Shown here piece after piece: positions 26,433 to 36,430 of a DNA stretch of 64,000 bases. Source of the stretch: Negadavirga shengliensis (GTDB lineage Bacteria; Bacteroidota; Bacteroidia; Cytophagales; Cyclobacteriaceae). The translations under genes and the position numbers were made by a program. Numbering within the stretch: the first letter of the stretch is position 1; each line of letters begins with the position of its first letter. The DNA lies in NCBI RefSeq assembly GCF_042652345.1, contig NZ_JBHSJJ010000002.1, positions 248,001 to 312,000 on the forward strand, in the 5' to 3' direction. The notes below the pieces were generated by a model. That model had not been told where the DNA came from. It searched no databases and saw nothing but the letters and a program-made list of their open reading frames with translations.

Positions 26433-29144
26433 TTATTTATGAAAATGAATATGGGCCAACTCGAATCCATTCCACATTCCTACCTCACCGCTCTTGTCTT
26501 TAAAAACAAAATAAACGTCATGCACCCCACTGAGATCCTCTAATGGAAATTTTCCTGATTCGGTAAAATCATTCGGTTTGCTTGCATCGGCCTGGATGGA
26601 TTTATTTGCTTCAGGATCATAAACAAACGTAGAGAGGGTTTTACCGGTTGTCGACTCTATCCGGCACTCCAACACCCCTTCCAACCTGGAAAAGTAGGTA
26701 TAGGAGATCTCTTTTAAACCTGTCAAATCTATATTTTCAAATTTTATATAGGCCCCATCGGCAGTAAACCTGACTGTCTCCTCATTGAAGACCGCAACAC
26801 CTTCAAAACTGTCACAGCTGACAGCCGGCATCCTGTGGTTCCTAATGACAAAGTCTTTCGTGGCCATCAGCGGCCCGATTTCGCCACTTCCCTGGTCCTC
26901 ATAGGCTGCTGAAATGAGGTAACTGCCGCTATCGGTTTTGGAAGGGGTAAAAGCACCTTTTGGGGACACCCGCTCGCGGCTGTCCTCAGCAAGGCTCAAT
27001 ATGTATTTCACCATTTCACTCGCTTCCTCCTCCCTGAGTTGGGGATGGGCCGACATGGCCGTTTCTCCCCAGTTGCCACTGCCCCCTTTGATGATTTTTC
27101 CGGAAAGTAAGGCAACAGAGGCATCATCATTGGGATACCTTTCCGCAATTTCCATATAGGTGGGCCCAACGGATTTTTCCTGAATGTGGTGACAGGCTTT
27201 ACAATCATTCTGGTTGATCAATTCATACCCCCCAAAAAACGCGGTGTTTCCTGAAACTTCATCCGTGTTTTCCATGCTTCTTTTCAACATAGCATGATTT
27301 TTATAATAAGATTGCCTTACGGCTACCGATGAAGGGGAAATGCTACCTGAAGCGAGGCTGCCATCCTCGGCGTCTTCTACTTCGATCTGATATTCAAAAG
27401 GCTCTCCGGGCCAGTAAAAACTGGTATTTCCCGGGCTTGTCATGGAAATCGCAGCCGGTTCATTTCCCACCAGGATGCTGGTCACCGCCTGGGACTTAAA
27501 CCCTTCCTTATCTTCCACGGTCAACAAAACCTCATACTCCCCCGGTTGATCAAAGGTGTAGTTAATTTTTTCGGAGGTAAATTTTCCGGAACTTAATGTC
27601 CACAAAAACTTCAATTCATCACCCTGATCGGGATCATACGCATCCTCCGCGCTTAATCTGACGGTCAACGGGGCGGCCCCGGCGGTTTTGTCCACTTTTA
27701 TTTTGGCCACAGGAGGCCTGTTGCCATAGACATATTCAATTTTGGATAACCTGGAATCCTGGTTTTTTGAAAACCAAAAAGTGCCGTATTCCAGCACATA
27801 AAGTGCTCCATCCGATCCCAGCTCCAGATCAATCGGATGGTTAAACTGCTCTTCCGCCATGAATGGCTCTATTTCCCTGATGGTGCCGTCTTCATGAAAA
27901 CTGACCACATTCACCCAATCCCGCATCCATTCAGCGATAAAAAGTTTCCCATCAAAGTATTCATGGAGCTGAACTGGCTGCTTGCCTTTGGTCTGACCTA
28001 CCAGGTCGCTGTAATAAACAGGGCCTATAATCGGTGATTTGCCCCCGGTTCCCAAATGGGGAAAAACCTCCGAGGAATCATAGGAATACCATATCAGTGC
28101 CCCCTGCGCAGGCGGCAATTCTCTCCTTCCCGTATTATTCGGGGAATCATTTACCGGACGTAGGGGATCAAAAAACGGTCCGATTTCTTCTGTGGCAAAA
28201 TCAAAATCGGCATAGGGTTCATTGTCACCTGCAAAGTAGGGCCACCCAAAAAAACCGGGACCCGTGGCCCGGTGAAATTCATCATAACTGATGGGACCTC
28301 TGGCTGGGTTGTCCTCCGTATTTTGTCCCACATCACCCCAATACAGGTAGTTGTTTTTTTGGTCCACTGTAATGCGGTAAGGATTTCTGCAGCCCATGGC
28401 GTAGATCTCCGGCCTTCCTCCTGAACCGTCTGCGGGAAAAAGGTTACCCTCCGGGATCGAATAGCCTCCTTCTGGCAGCGGTTTGATTCGCAATATTTTG
28501 CCCCGAAGGTCATCAGTGTTGGCGGCCGTCCGCTGGGCGTCCCAATATTCCCTCCCAGGCCTTTCATCTATGGAATTGTAATATCCCGGATTGTGGGGAT
28601 TGGTATTGTCCCCCACCGCGATGTAAAGGGTTCCATCAGGCCCAAAGGCAAGTGAGCCTGCAGAATGACAGCATTCTTCCCTTTGGGTGGGAATCTCTAT
28701 CAGTATATTTTCTGACGCTTTATCCAGTTCCGTTTCTTTAAAAACAAACCTGGAAACCCTTTGAATGGGCTTGTCTCCTGGTGGTGAGTAGAAAAGATAA
28801 ATAAAGTGATTGTCTTTATAATCCGGATCCAGGGCCAAGCCCAACAAGCCATCCTCCAGATCGTGGAATACCTCCAGTTCGGCAATGGTTTTTAACTCCT
28901 CTGTTTGAGGAAAAAATAACCTAATGGCCCCTTTTCTTTCTATAAAGAGTATGTTCAGATCGGGAAGTACAGCCAGCTCCATGGGTTCATCCAGCCCAGC
29001 CGCCAGTTCGGTCTTCTGTAACCGGGAGGGATCAAAAGCCTGATCAGACTCCCCTTTTCCCCTCAATTGGGAAGTCAGGTAAAAGCCCCCAGCCGCCACG
29101 ATGGCCACGATAATAATTATCCAATATTTCCGCATGTATAACAA
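26433..29144 (-). CDS. PQQ-type sugar dehydrogenase-like propeller fused to PKD, cytochrome c and C-terminal carbohydrate-binding-like domains
   Basis: A 903-residue membrane-anchored protein (helix at about 7-24). Domains in order: a GSDH/SNDH-type propeller at about 40-475 (GLDEPMELAVLPDLNILFIE, CCHSAGSLAFGPDGTLYIA, YAMGCRNPYRITVDQ, WPYFAGDNEPYADFDF); a PKD domain at about 478-562 (NRPPVAKIKVDKTAGAAPL); a cytochrome c domain with C648-K-A-C651-H652 and likely axial Met697; and a beta-sandwich at about 800-903 like CBM6. Such fusions oxidise sugars or alcohols and pass electrons through the haem. Whether PQQ is bound cannot be read here. Its place among sulfatases suggests oxidation of a released sugar. 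Confidence 0.85.
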   Translation of the reverse strand: MLYMRKYWIIIIVAIVAAGGFYLTSQLRGKGESDQAFDPSRLQKTELAAGLDEPMELAVLPDLNILFIERKGAIRLFFPQTEELKTIAELEVFHDLEDGLLGLALDPDYKDNHFIYLFYSPPGDKPIQRVSRFVFKETELDKASENILIEIPTQREECCHSAGSLAFGPDGTLYIAVGDNTNPHNPGYYNSIDERPGREYWDAQRTAANTDDLRGKILRIKPLPEGGYSIPEGNLFPADGSGGRPEIYAMGCRNPYRITVDQKNNYLYWGDVGQNTEDNPARGPISYDEFHRATGPGFFGWPYFAGDNEPYADFDFATEEIGPFFDPLRPVNDSPNNTGRRELPPAQGALIWYSYDSSEVFPHLGTGGKSPIIGPVYYSDLVGQTKGKQPVQLHEYFDGKLFIAEWMRDWVNVVSFHEDGTIREIEPFMAEEQFNHPIDLELGSDGALYVLEYGTFWFSKNQDSRLSKIEYVYGNRPPVAKIKVDKTAGAAPLTVRLSAEDAYDPDQGDELKFLWTLSSGKFTSEKINYTFDQPGEYEVLLTVEDKEGFKSQAVTSILVGNEPAAISMTSPGNTSFYWPGEPFEYQIEVEDAEDGSLASGSISPSSVAVRQSYYKNHAMLKRSMENTDEVSGNTAFFGGYELINQNDCKACHHIQEKSVGPTYMEIAERYPNDDASVALLSGKIIKGGSGNWGETAMSAHPQLREEEASEMVKYILSLAEDSRERVSPKGAFTPSKTDSGSYLISAAYEDQGSGEIGPLMATKDFVIRNHRMPAVSCDSFEGVAVFNEETVRFTADGAYIKFENIDLTGLKEISYTYFSRLEGVLECRIESTTGKTLSTFVYDPEANKSIQADASKPNDFTESGKFPLEDLSGVHDVYFVFKDKSGEVGMWNGFELAHIHFHK

Positions 29145-29312
29145 TCATCAATTTAAGGACAACAATATAATGGGTTTTGCTTCAGGTTTACAATAGTTAC
29201 CCTATTTATTAACCCTCAGAATTTTAAACAAAAATTTTTCATTGAGCACTACAAATCCAAAAAAGCCATCTTCTGAAAGGGCCAACCGTTATATTTTTTT
29301 AGCTTCCTGTAT

Positions 29313-30860
29313 TTATTTTCTATTTATATCCAGCTCCGTGGGGAGGTTAAATATTTCAATTGCCTCTTCATCTTCATATTTTTCCATAAGCCCAAGCAAT
29401 CTTTCCTTCATTTCCTTTTCCACCGCCACGTAGGCTTCCTGTCCATACACATTATTCATCTCTGAAGGGTCATTTTCCAAGTCAAACAGTTCCCACGATT
29501 CCACCCTATTATAAAAACGCATGAGTTTGTACCTATCGGTTTTCACCCCAAAATGCGGAGAAACCGCATGTTCTCCATTTTCATAATAATGGTAATACAG
29601 GGCATCCCTGCCGCTGGCCTGGGAATTGGTCAACACCGGCAAAAAGGATTCCCCCTGCATGGCCGCTGGTATCTCTATGCGGGCAGCGTCCAAAATCGTG
29701 GGGGCCAAGTCAATATTCATCACCAGGTCATCCGAAATGCTGCCGGCCTCAATCACGCCAGGATACCTCATCACCATGGGGGTCCGGAAGGACTCCTCAT
29801 ACATAAATCTTTTGTCAAACCACCCGTGTTCCCCCAGGTAAAACCCCTGATCCGACAGGTAAATGACGATGGTATTATCCGCCAGCCCATTCCCGTCCAG
29901 ATAATCCAGTAACCTGCCGATATTCCTGTCCATGGAAGCGGCTGTAGCCAAATAGTCACGCATATACCGTTGGAATTTCCATTCGGTCAGTGTCTTTCCG
30001 GTCAAATCTGCATTTATCAGGTCCTTGTGTATTGCCCTGTAATAGGTATCAAACTGATCTCTTTGGGCGGCGTTCATGCGGGTTACATTGATGTCCCTGG
30101 TATCTTCCGGGTACATCTTAAGATCATAATCCAGGAGCATGGTTTCCGCTATGCTCATGTCCTGCACTTTGGCCGCTTCCCGGCCTTCATAGTTATCGTA
30201 AAAGTTATCAGGCAAGGGGTATTGTATATCATCAAACCTGCCCAAATCTTCCAGATCAGGCATCCAGGTCCTATGGGTGGCTTTATGACCGACTATCAAG
30301 CAAAATGGACTATCGTCATTCCGGTCATCCAACCAACGCTCCGCTGCATCCTGGATTAGATCGGAGACATATCCCTCTTTTCGCACCGTACTGCCATCCA
30401 TTTGGATAAAATCAGGGTTATAATAGTGCCCCTGGCCTGGCAGGATTTCCCAATAATCAAAGCCTTTCGGATTCTTGCCCAAATGATACTTGCCTATCCA
30501 TGCGGTCCGGTACCCGTAAGCCTGCAGGTGGTTGACAAACTGGTCCTGACCGGAATCGTAAAAAGAGTTTTCATTGTCCTTATAGCCGTTTTTATGGCTG
30601 TATTTCCCCGTCAAAATGGCCGCCCTGCTGGGTCCGCAGATAGAATTGTTGACATAAGCCCGGTTAAAAATAACCCCTTCATGAGCAATACGGTCTATAT
30701 TTGGGGTTTGCGTCAGGGTGCTTCCGTAAGCACTGATGGCCTGCTGGGTGTGGTCATCAGAAAGAATAATGATGATGTTGGGCTTTTGGTATTCCTCCCC
30801 GGGAGTTTTACAGGAAAATATCACCAGGAGACTCCAGATGAAGGCAACTATTTTATTCAT
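29313..30860 (-). CDS. Type I sulfatase lipoprotein, S1_11-like
   Basis: A 515-residue sulfatase. The lipidation site is C17 (LLVIFSC), the first metal residues are in IIILSDDHTQQ (Asp35/Asp36), and the formylglycine motif is C75-G-P-S-R79. The second metal segment is YLSDQGFYLGEHGWFDKRFM; here the usual His after Asp is Gln, as in several S1_11 members. GKYSHKNGYKDNENSF matches the same group as the sulfatase at 15624, with GQGHYYNP shared by both. A 6-sulfate on an amino sugar is the likely target, by family resemblance. It is the first enzyme after the PUL 2 SusD gene but lies beyond the terminator at 30996. Confidence 0.92.
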   Translation of the reverse strand: MNKIVAFIWSLLVIFSCKTPGEEYQKPNIIIILSDDHTQQAISAYGSTLTQTPNIDRIAHEGVIFNRAYVNNSICGPSRAAILTGKYSHKNGYKDNENSFYDSGQDQFVNHLQAYGYRTAWIGKYHLGKNPKGFDYWEILPGQGHYYNPDFIQMDGSTVRKEGYVSDLIQDAAERWLDDRNDDSPFCLIVGHKATHRTWMPDLEDLGRFDDIQYPLPDNFYDNYEGREAAKVQDMSIAETMLLDYDLKMYPEDTRDINVTRMNAAQRDQFDTYYRAIHKDLINADLTGKTLTEWKFQRYMRDYLATAASMDRNIGRLLDYLDGNGLADNTIVIYLSDQGFYLGEHGWFDKRFMYEESFRTPMVMRYPGVIEAGSISDDLVMNIDLAPTILDAARIEIPAAMQGESFLPVLTNSQASGRDALYYHYYENGEHAVSPHFGVKTDRYKLMRFYNRVESWELFDLENDPSEMNNVYGQEAYVAVEKEMKERLLGLMEKYEDEEAIEIFNLPTELDINRK

Positions 30861-30995
30861 TCTTAAAATATTTATTGATCAAAAGGGAAATTAAATAAAA
30901 CCTGCCGGATTTATGGTAAAACACGTGATATTTTAGCTGCTTTAAAAACGGATCCGTCCGGGATATAACAAAGGTGTGCTTCAGAACGGAATGCG

Positions 30996-31036
30996 AAAAA
31001 ATTCAAAACCATGCCTGGAACCAGACATGGTTTTGA
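30996..31036 (-). terminator. Intrinsic terminator after PUL 2 SusD
   Basis: On the minus strand the arms TCAAAACCATG-CTGG and CCAG-CATGGTTTTGA fold into a long hairpin with one internal mismatch and a TT loop, followed by a T-run. It begins about 20 bases after the SusD stop, so the sigma-FecR-SusC-SusD message should largely end here. Confidence 0.8.
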
Positions 31037-31056
31037 TTACTCTTTAATATTTTATA

Positions 31057-32859
31057 TTAATAAAGCGGGTTTTGAACCAGATTAAAATTCCTGTTCATTT
31101 CATCCAGTTTTATAGGCAGAAAATAAGCCCTGTCCTGCCATGCCCTGTCCTGAACTTCGATGACCGTATAAGTAGGGTCTGGAGAAGTAGTATTATCCGG
31201 TAAGAGTTGATATCTTACCCTTACCCCCTTGGCATTGGTATAAACTTCCGGGGCGATCATCCACCTTCTCACATCAAAATACCTGTGGTCTTCGTATGCC
31301 AGTTCCACACGCCTTTCATTCCGGTACCTTTCCTTGAGCGCATCTCCGGATTCGGTAACGGGTGGCATACCTGCTCTTTCCCTGATCATATTCAGGTAGG
31401 TTTTAGCTTCCCCTTCTTCTCCCAATTCTATACAGGCTTCCACATAATTCAGCAACACCTCTGTGTACCTCATAATTCTCCAGGGAACTTCCTGCCTGAA
31501 ATATTGATGGTCTACAGTAGGGTCAATAAATTTTTTAAGATAATAACCTGTATAAGTTCCGTTCCAATCTTCGATTGGCCCCTGACGGGTATCAAGGCCA
31601 TGGACAATTTCAACCTGTCCTGTAGACGCATTGTACCTTTCCCACTGACCCACCTGAATGATCCCATCGGGATCGGAATCCCTTAGGTTTACCGGCCGGG
31701 GTCTCCACTGTGCTCCCTCATGAAGGAAGGTAGCATAAAACCGGGGGTCCCTGTTTTCATAGGGAGCGGCTGCGTGGGAAGGATTATTCCAATTGAACCT
31801 GGAGCCGTCAGCCATTTCAAAATCATCGGCCAACTGACCGATCGGCGTGTTTCCTCCCCAGTTGTGATAACCGTTAGGTCCGTTAAACAGCCCTGGATCA
31901 CCTATATCCCAGTCCTCATTGACTCTCTGAAGCATATACCGTACGTAAATATCTTCCGAGGTCTGTTTTGCCACGAAAATCTCTCCGAAATTTTCCGAGG
32001 GATCCCCGCCGTTGTTGTGCAGGGAGTAAAGTCCCAAATCCATTACTGCCTTGGCAGCATCTTTTGCCGCCCTCCACCTGCTCATCTGATCCCCTTCGGT
32101 ATAGCTGATCAGTTCAGGATGCGCATAACCCTGTGCCCAAGACGGATTATGGTAAAGATCACTTGCCGCATATAAGAGTGTCCTGGCTTTAACCGCCAGT
32201 GCAGCTCCCTTGGTAGCCCTGCCCAACTGATCCCCGAAATGCTGGGTAGGAAGCAGTTCCGCCGCCTTATCCAATTCTTCTGAAATGAACCGGACTACTT
32301 CCGCATAACTGCTTCTGGGCGCCTCATAATCTTCTCCCAAACCATAAGCCTCTGTAATCAGAGGGACACCTCCATAAATAGAAATCAGGTTATGGTATAT
32401 AAAACCCCTCAGAAAGTGTACTTCTCCTATCAACCTGTTTTTAAAATCCTCATCATCAAAATCCGCCTCACCTATTTTATCCATAAAGATATTGCATGCC
32501 CTGATTTGTCTGAATCCATTTGTCCAATTGATTTGCTGGTACCTCCTCCCTGTCCAGAAATTCTCATCCCAGACACCAAGGTAACTTGGATTGATGAGGT
32601 TCTTGGTAGCATTGCTGGTTTCCCAATCCCAAACTGCCATGGACTCATCTACCAAACTGGACATCATCAAGGCATGAAAACCATGGGGAATAGCAAAATA
32701 AATGTTATTTACAAAGGTTTCGATAAGATTGGGATCATTCCAAACGGCACCTTCCGCAAATTGATCCAAAGGTTCCCTGTCCAGGTATTCCTCACTACAT
32801 GAACTCACCCATAACGTCAAGGCAAGAAAACAAGTTATGATATTATTTCTATTATTCAT
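31057..32859 (-). CDS. SusD/RagB-family glycan-binding lipoprotein (PUL 2)
   Basis: A 600-residue SusD homologue with a lipidation Cys at position 21 (LWVSSC). It has the SusD start (EEYLDREPLDQFAEGAVWND), the hallmark helix pair (GEVHFLRGFIYHNLISIYG, GVPLITEAYGLG, DKAAELLPTQH, GRATKGAALAVKARTLLYAA) and the C-terminal region (YRNERRVELAYEDHRYFDVR, PIKLDEMNRNFNLVQNPLY). It should bind the oligosaccharide on the cell surface with the SusC encoded 4 bases upstream. It is longer than the PUL 1 SusD and only distantly similar, so the two loci probably see different glycans or different parts of one. Confidence 0.96.
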   Translation of the reverse strand: MNNRNNIITCFLALTLWVSSCSEEYLDREPLDQFAEGAVWNDPNLIETFVNNIYFAIPHGFHALMMSSLVDESMAVWDWETSNATKNLINPSYLGVWDENFWTGRRYQQINWTNGFRQIRACNIFMDKIGEADFDDEDFKNRLIGEVHFLRGFIYHNLISIYGGVPLITEAYGLGEDYEAPRSSYAEVVRFISEELDKAAELLPTQHFGDQLGRATKGAALAVKARTLLYAASDLYHNPSWAQGYAHPELISYTEGDQMSRWRAAKDAAKAVMDLGLYSLHNNGGDPSENFGEIFVAKQTSEDIYVRYMLQRVNEDWDIGDPGLFNGPNGYHNWGGNTPIGQLADDFEMADGSRFNWNNPSHAAAPYENRDPRFYATFLHEGAQWRPRPVNLRDSDPDGIIQVGQWERYNASTGQVEIVHGLDTRQGPIEDWNGTYTGYYLKKFIDPTVDHQYFRQEVPWRIMRYTEVLLNYVEACIELGEEGEAKTYLNMIRERAGMPPVTESGDALKERYRNERRVELAYEDHRYFDVRRWMIAPEVYTNAKGVRVRYQLLPDNTTSPDPTYTVIEVQDRAWQDRAYFLPIKLDEMNRNFNLVQNPLY

Positions 32860-32863
32860 TGTC

Positions 32864-35800
32864 TCAAAAGGTTAAGGTCAAACCGGTATTGATTACGCGC
32901 TGCAGCGGATAACTTTGACCGCTGGCACTGTCAGATTCCGGATCGAAATTCTTCAAATCCGGAGAGTAAGTAAGCAGGTTAAATCCGCTGAGGTACAACC
33001 TGAAGTTTTGAACCCCAAGTTTTTCGGAAACGAATGCCGGCAAATTGTAACCCACTTCCAGATTTTTTAACCTGATGTAGTCCGTACTGTGCAACCAGAA
33101 AGTATTTCTTTGGTTCATCCAGTATTCGTCCGACCGGTTAAAAGTTCTGGGGTAACTGGAATCCGGGTTTTCAGGAGTCCATCGGTTTTCTGCAAAATCC
33201 CTCAGGAAATTCCCTATTTCGCCAGATTCAGTGTTCACATATCGAACGGCCCCAGCCGCTCCCTGGAAAAGAACGGCCAGATCAAAGCCTTTCCATTGCG
33301 CACTCAGGTTTAAGCCTCCAGTAAATCTTGGAATGTTGTTTCTGTCATTCCGAACCCGGTCGTTGGCATCGATTACACCATCTCCATTCACATCTGCAAA
33401 AATGATATCCCCCGGTCTGGCACCTGGCCAATGAGGTGTGTTATCAATTTGTGCCTGATCCCTGAATATGCCCACGGACTGGTAATATAAATCTTGGTTC
33501 GGATTGAATGGATTGGTGGGAATTGGCCGCCCAGTTGTCTGCTGGTACTCCGGTGCCCCTGGTGATTCATCCCAAAACTCCACCCTGTTGTAGGCGTACC
33601 CAGCGTTGGCCGAGATCTGATAAGTGAAATCACCGGCATTACCGTTGTAAGTAGTGATAAAATCAAATCCACGGTTGGAGACCTCTCCGATATTCTCCCT
33701 TGGCAAGGTTAATCCTGTGGAGGCAGGAATGGAAGCGTTTCTCCACCATAGGATCTGGGATCGGTAATTGTAGAAGAAATCAGCCTCCATGGTCAGCCTG
33801 CTATTGAAAAAGCCCAATTCGATCCCTGCATTATACTGATCAGCGACTTCCCATGTGACATTGGGGTTGGGAATCCTTAGCTCCCGCAGTGCCTGGTGTT
33901 CCTGATCTACCCCAAAAATGTAGGGGATATTGCCAAAACCGTAGGAGGCCATGTACTGCCATTCATCAATACGGTCATTACCCGTCTGTCCATAAGAGGC
34001 CCGGATTTTGAAATGGTCGGCATTGGGCATGGAAGATTTCCAAAAATCCTCTTCTGAAATTCTCCACCCCACTGAAATCCCAGGGAAAAAACCGAAGCGG
34101 CTGCCTTGTGGAAAAATATATGAACCATCATATCTCCAAACAAACTCCGCCAAATATTTCCCCCCATACTCATAATTGAATCTTCCGAAGTAATTGAGAC
34201 GGGCATTTTGGTAGGCAGAGCCACTGTTGTCCCGCTCTGCATTGCCACCGGCAAACATCTGGTCAACAGCGGTGGAAACAAAAAATCTCCGGAAGGCGCT
34301 CAGATTATTTCCAAAACCTGTTCTGGATTCAATCCCAACCATCAACCGCATGGAATGATTCTCGTCGAAGTCCTTATTGTAGTTCAACATTCCATTGACC
34401 AGTACATGCCTGTCAGCACCCATGTTTTCGCTGAGCCTGGGATCATTGAAGCCTCTTTGACCTCTTACCAACTCCGGAGTTCCGTCAGGTGTGTAAGTGT
34501 TGCCATCCCAGCTGTATAAAAACCAAGGGGTTTCAAACCGTTTTTGCATGGTAAAAGTCTGATCAAAACCGACATTCCCATTAAAGGAAAGCCCTTCAAT
34601 CCATGGCGCATCGATGTTTAACCTGAGTGTGGTCTGAAGGTTATAAAGGTTTCTTAAATCATATCCCGTAGCATCCGTGGTAATCACTGCGGGATTATCT
34701 CCATACTCAATATCAGGTCCGGGACTTCCATCTGGCCAATGGGCATGCATATTGGGCTTGCCCCTCATGATCATTCTAAAAATATTTCCGGCTGACCGGG
34801 TGGGGAAGTTCCTTTTTTCCTGTCTTCCCGCAATGTCAAAACCAATTCTCACATAGTCACTGATTTTGCCATCCAAATTACTTCGGAAGTCATATTGATC
34901 GTATCGCGTGGCACTGTTGTAATAGTAACCATCCTGTCCTTTAGCTCCCAGCATTAGGAAATAATTCACGCTTTCGTTGCCTCCCGAAGCTGTAAGGGTG
35001 TGATAGGATTGTGGTGCCCAAGGTCTTAATACCTCTCCAAACCAGTCAGTATCCGGATGTAACCAGGGATCCGTGCCCACTCGAAAATCATTGATCTCTT
35101 GCTCAGAAAATCGGGGAGGACGATTTCGGTAAGTGTCTATTTCATTCAGCATGGTCAGGTATTGCTCCGCATTGGCCATTTCCGGGAGCACTGTGGGCTG
35201 GTTCCAGCCAAAATTGCTGTTTAACTCGATCACAGGCTTGCCGGTTTTTCCTCTCTTGGTGGTAATCAGGATTACCCCGTTCGCAGCCTGGGCACCATAA
35301 ATGGCAGCCGACGCATCTTTCAAGACAGTGATGCTTTCCACACTATTAGGATCAATCCGGGCAAGAGACCTGCCAGGGATACCATCCACAACGACCAGCG
35401 CACTGTTGTTTCCCAAGGTATTTGTGCCTCTGATTCTGATAATTGAGTCATCGTTGCCCGGTTCACCGCTCCGGGTGACAGAACTTAAACCCGGTAGCCT
35501 TCCCACAAGGCTGTTGCTCACATTGGTAACCGGTGCCGTCCTGATTTCATCACCACCGACTGAAGTTACCGAACCTGTAAAAGTCACTTTTCTTTGTTCT
35601 CCATAACCCACAACCACTACCTCATCCAACGCCCTGGAATCCATGATCATTCTCACACTCAGTACACTGGAAGTCCCTACCGTAATCCGCTGGGTTTCAA
35701 ATCCCACAAAAGAAAATACCAAAACCGCTCCTTCATCGGCTTCAATGGAAAATTTGCCATCGATATCGGTCACTGTACCGATAGGGCTGCCCTCTACAAT

Positions 35801-36271
35801 TATGGTGGCTCCCGGTAAAGGCTCTCCTTTCTCATCAGTAACCAATCCCGTCACAGTGATCCTCACCACCTCTTCTGACAAAGAAGACTCCTCTTTTTCT
35901 TCCCCAATGTTTTCTTTCTTTCTTACATGTATATTTTGGTTCATCTGCCGGAATTCCAATCCTGTTTGTGCGGCAATGGATTTTAAAACCTCGTATACAC
36001 TCTGTACTTCTCCGCCGGCATTTACTTTGGGAATATTATTCAATTCCTCGGCCGAGTACACAAAATTGAATCCAGAAACCCGTTCTATCCGGTTAAAAGC
36101 TTTTTTAACATCTATATCCTGAAGGGAGATCTGAATCATTACATCTTCTATATCCTTGACCTGTGCATTGCCATTATTTCCAAAAAGGAAACTCATGGAT
36201 ATGCACTGAACAAGAAAGGCATAAGTAAATAGTTTGGTCATATGAATGACAAATCGTATAAGATTTTTCAT
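32864..36271 (-). CDS. SusC/RagA-family TonB-dependent transporter with STN domain (PUL 2)
   Basis: A 1135-residue transporter with the same layout as the PUL 1 protein: signal peptide; STN domain at about 40-118 (EDVMIQISLQDIDVKKAFNR); beta-sandwich at about 140-215 (GLVTDEKGEPLPGATIIVEG); plug with the EVVVVGYGEQRKVTFTGSV TonB-box region and VLKDASAAIYGAQAANGV; and a barrel that ends with the aromatic strand TGLTLTF. Import and signalling to the FecR at 36431 are expected. The N-terminal 120 residues are close to the PUL 1 protein, but the barrel has diverged, which fits duplication of a regulatory module with a change of substrate. Confidence 0.97.
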   Translation of the reverse strand: MKNLIRFVIHMTKLFTYAFLVQCISMSFLFGNNGNAQVKDIEDVMIQISLQDIDVKKAFNRIERVSGFNFVYSAEELNNIPKVNAGGEVQSVYEVLKSIAAQTGLEFRQMNQNIHVRKKENIGEEKEESSLSEEVVRITVTGLVTDEKGEPLPGATIIVEGSPIGTVTDIDGKFSIEADEGAVLVFSFVGFETQRITVGTSSVLSVRMIMDSRALDEVVVVGYGEQRKVTFTGSVTSVGGDEIRTAPVTNVSNSLVGRLPGLSSVTRSGEPGNDDSIIRIRGTNTLGNNSALVVVDGIPGRSLARIDPNSVESITVLKDASAAIYGAQAANGVILITTKRGKTGKPVIELNSNFGWNQPTVLPEMANAEQYLTMLNEIDTYRNRPPRFSEQEINDFRVGTDPWLHPDTDWFGEVLRPWAPQSYHTLTASGGNESVNYFLMLGAKGQDGYYYNSATRYDQYDFRSNLDGKISDYVRIGFDIAGRQEKRNFPTRSAGNIFRMIMRGKPNMHAHWPDGSPGPDIEYGDNPAVITTDATGYDLRNLYNLQTTLRLNIDAPWIEGLSFNGNVGFDQTFTMQKRFETPWFLYSWDGNTYTPDGTPELVRGQRGFNDPRLSENMGADRHVLVNGMLNYNKDFDENHSMRLMVGIESRTGFGNNLSAFRRFFVSTAVDQMFAGGNAERDNSGSAYQNARLNYFGRFNYEYGGKYLAEFVWRYDGSYIFPQGSRFGFFPGISVGWRISEEDFWKSSMPNADHFKIRASYGQTGNDRIDEWQYMASYGFGNIPYIFGVDQEHQALRELRIPNPNVTWEVADQYNAGIELGFFNSRLTMEADFFYNYRSQILWWRNASIPASTGLTLPRENIGEVSNRGFDFITTYNGNAGDFTYQISANAGYAYNRVEFWDESPGAPEYQQTTGRPIPTNPFNPNQDLYYQSVGIFRDQAQIDNTPHWPGARPGDIIFADVNGDGVIDANDRVRNDRNNIPRFTGGLNLSAQWKGFDLAVLFQGAAGAVRYVNTESGEIGNFLRDFAENRWTPENPDSSYPRTFNRSDEYWMNQRNTFWLHSTDYIRLKNLEVGYNLPAFVSEKLGVQNFRLYLSGFNLLTYSPDLKNFDPESDSASGQSYPLQRVINTGLTLTF

Positions 36272-36325
36272 ATCTTTACTCTGTTTAATTAAGTCTTTTT
36301 ATATGGTTTTGATTAAACATTTTCA

Positions 36326-36392
36326 GGAAAACAATGGACAAATCATTGTTTCCGGTACCATGGTCGGGGATGTTGGCGCATCCCTGGCTTTT
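36326..36392 (-). promoter_or_regulatory. Structured SusC leader, PUL 2 (two hairpins)
   Basis: The hairpin at 36367-36384 (GGGATG / CATCCC around TTGGCG) is preceded on the minus strand by a run of A and GCCA. A second lies at 36326-36353 (GGAAAACAATG / CATTGTTTCC, one bulge). Position and order match the leader before the PUL 1 SusC, and TGCGCCAACATCC occurs in both, in opposite orientation. Confidence 0.5.
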
Positions 36393-36430
36393 TTACATCA
36401 TTCACTGGTTTTATCATAGGCATCATAGGT

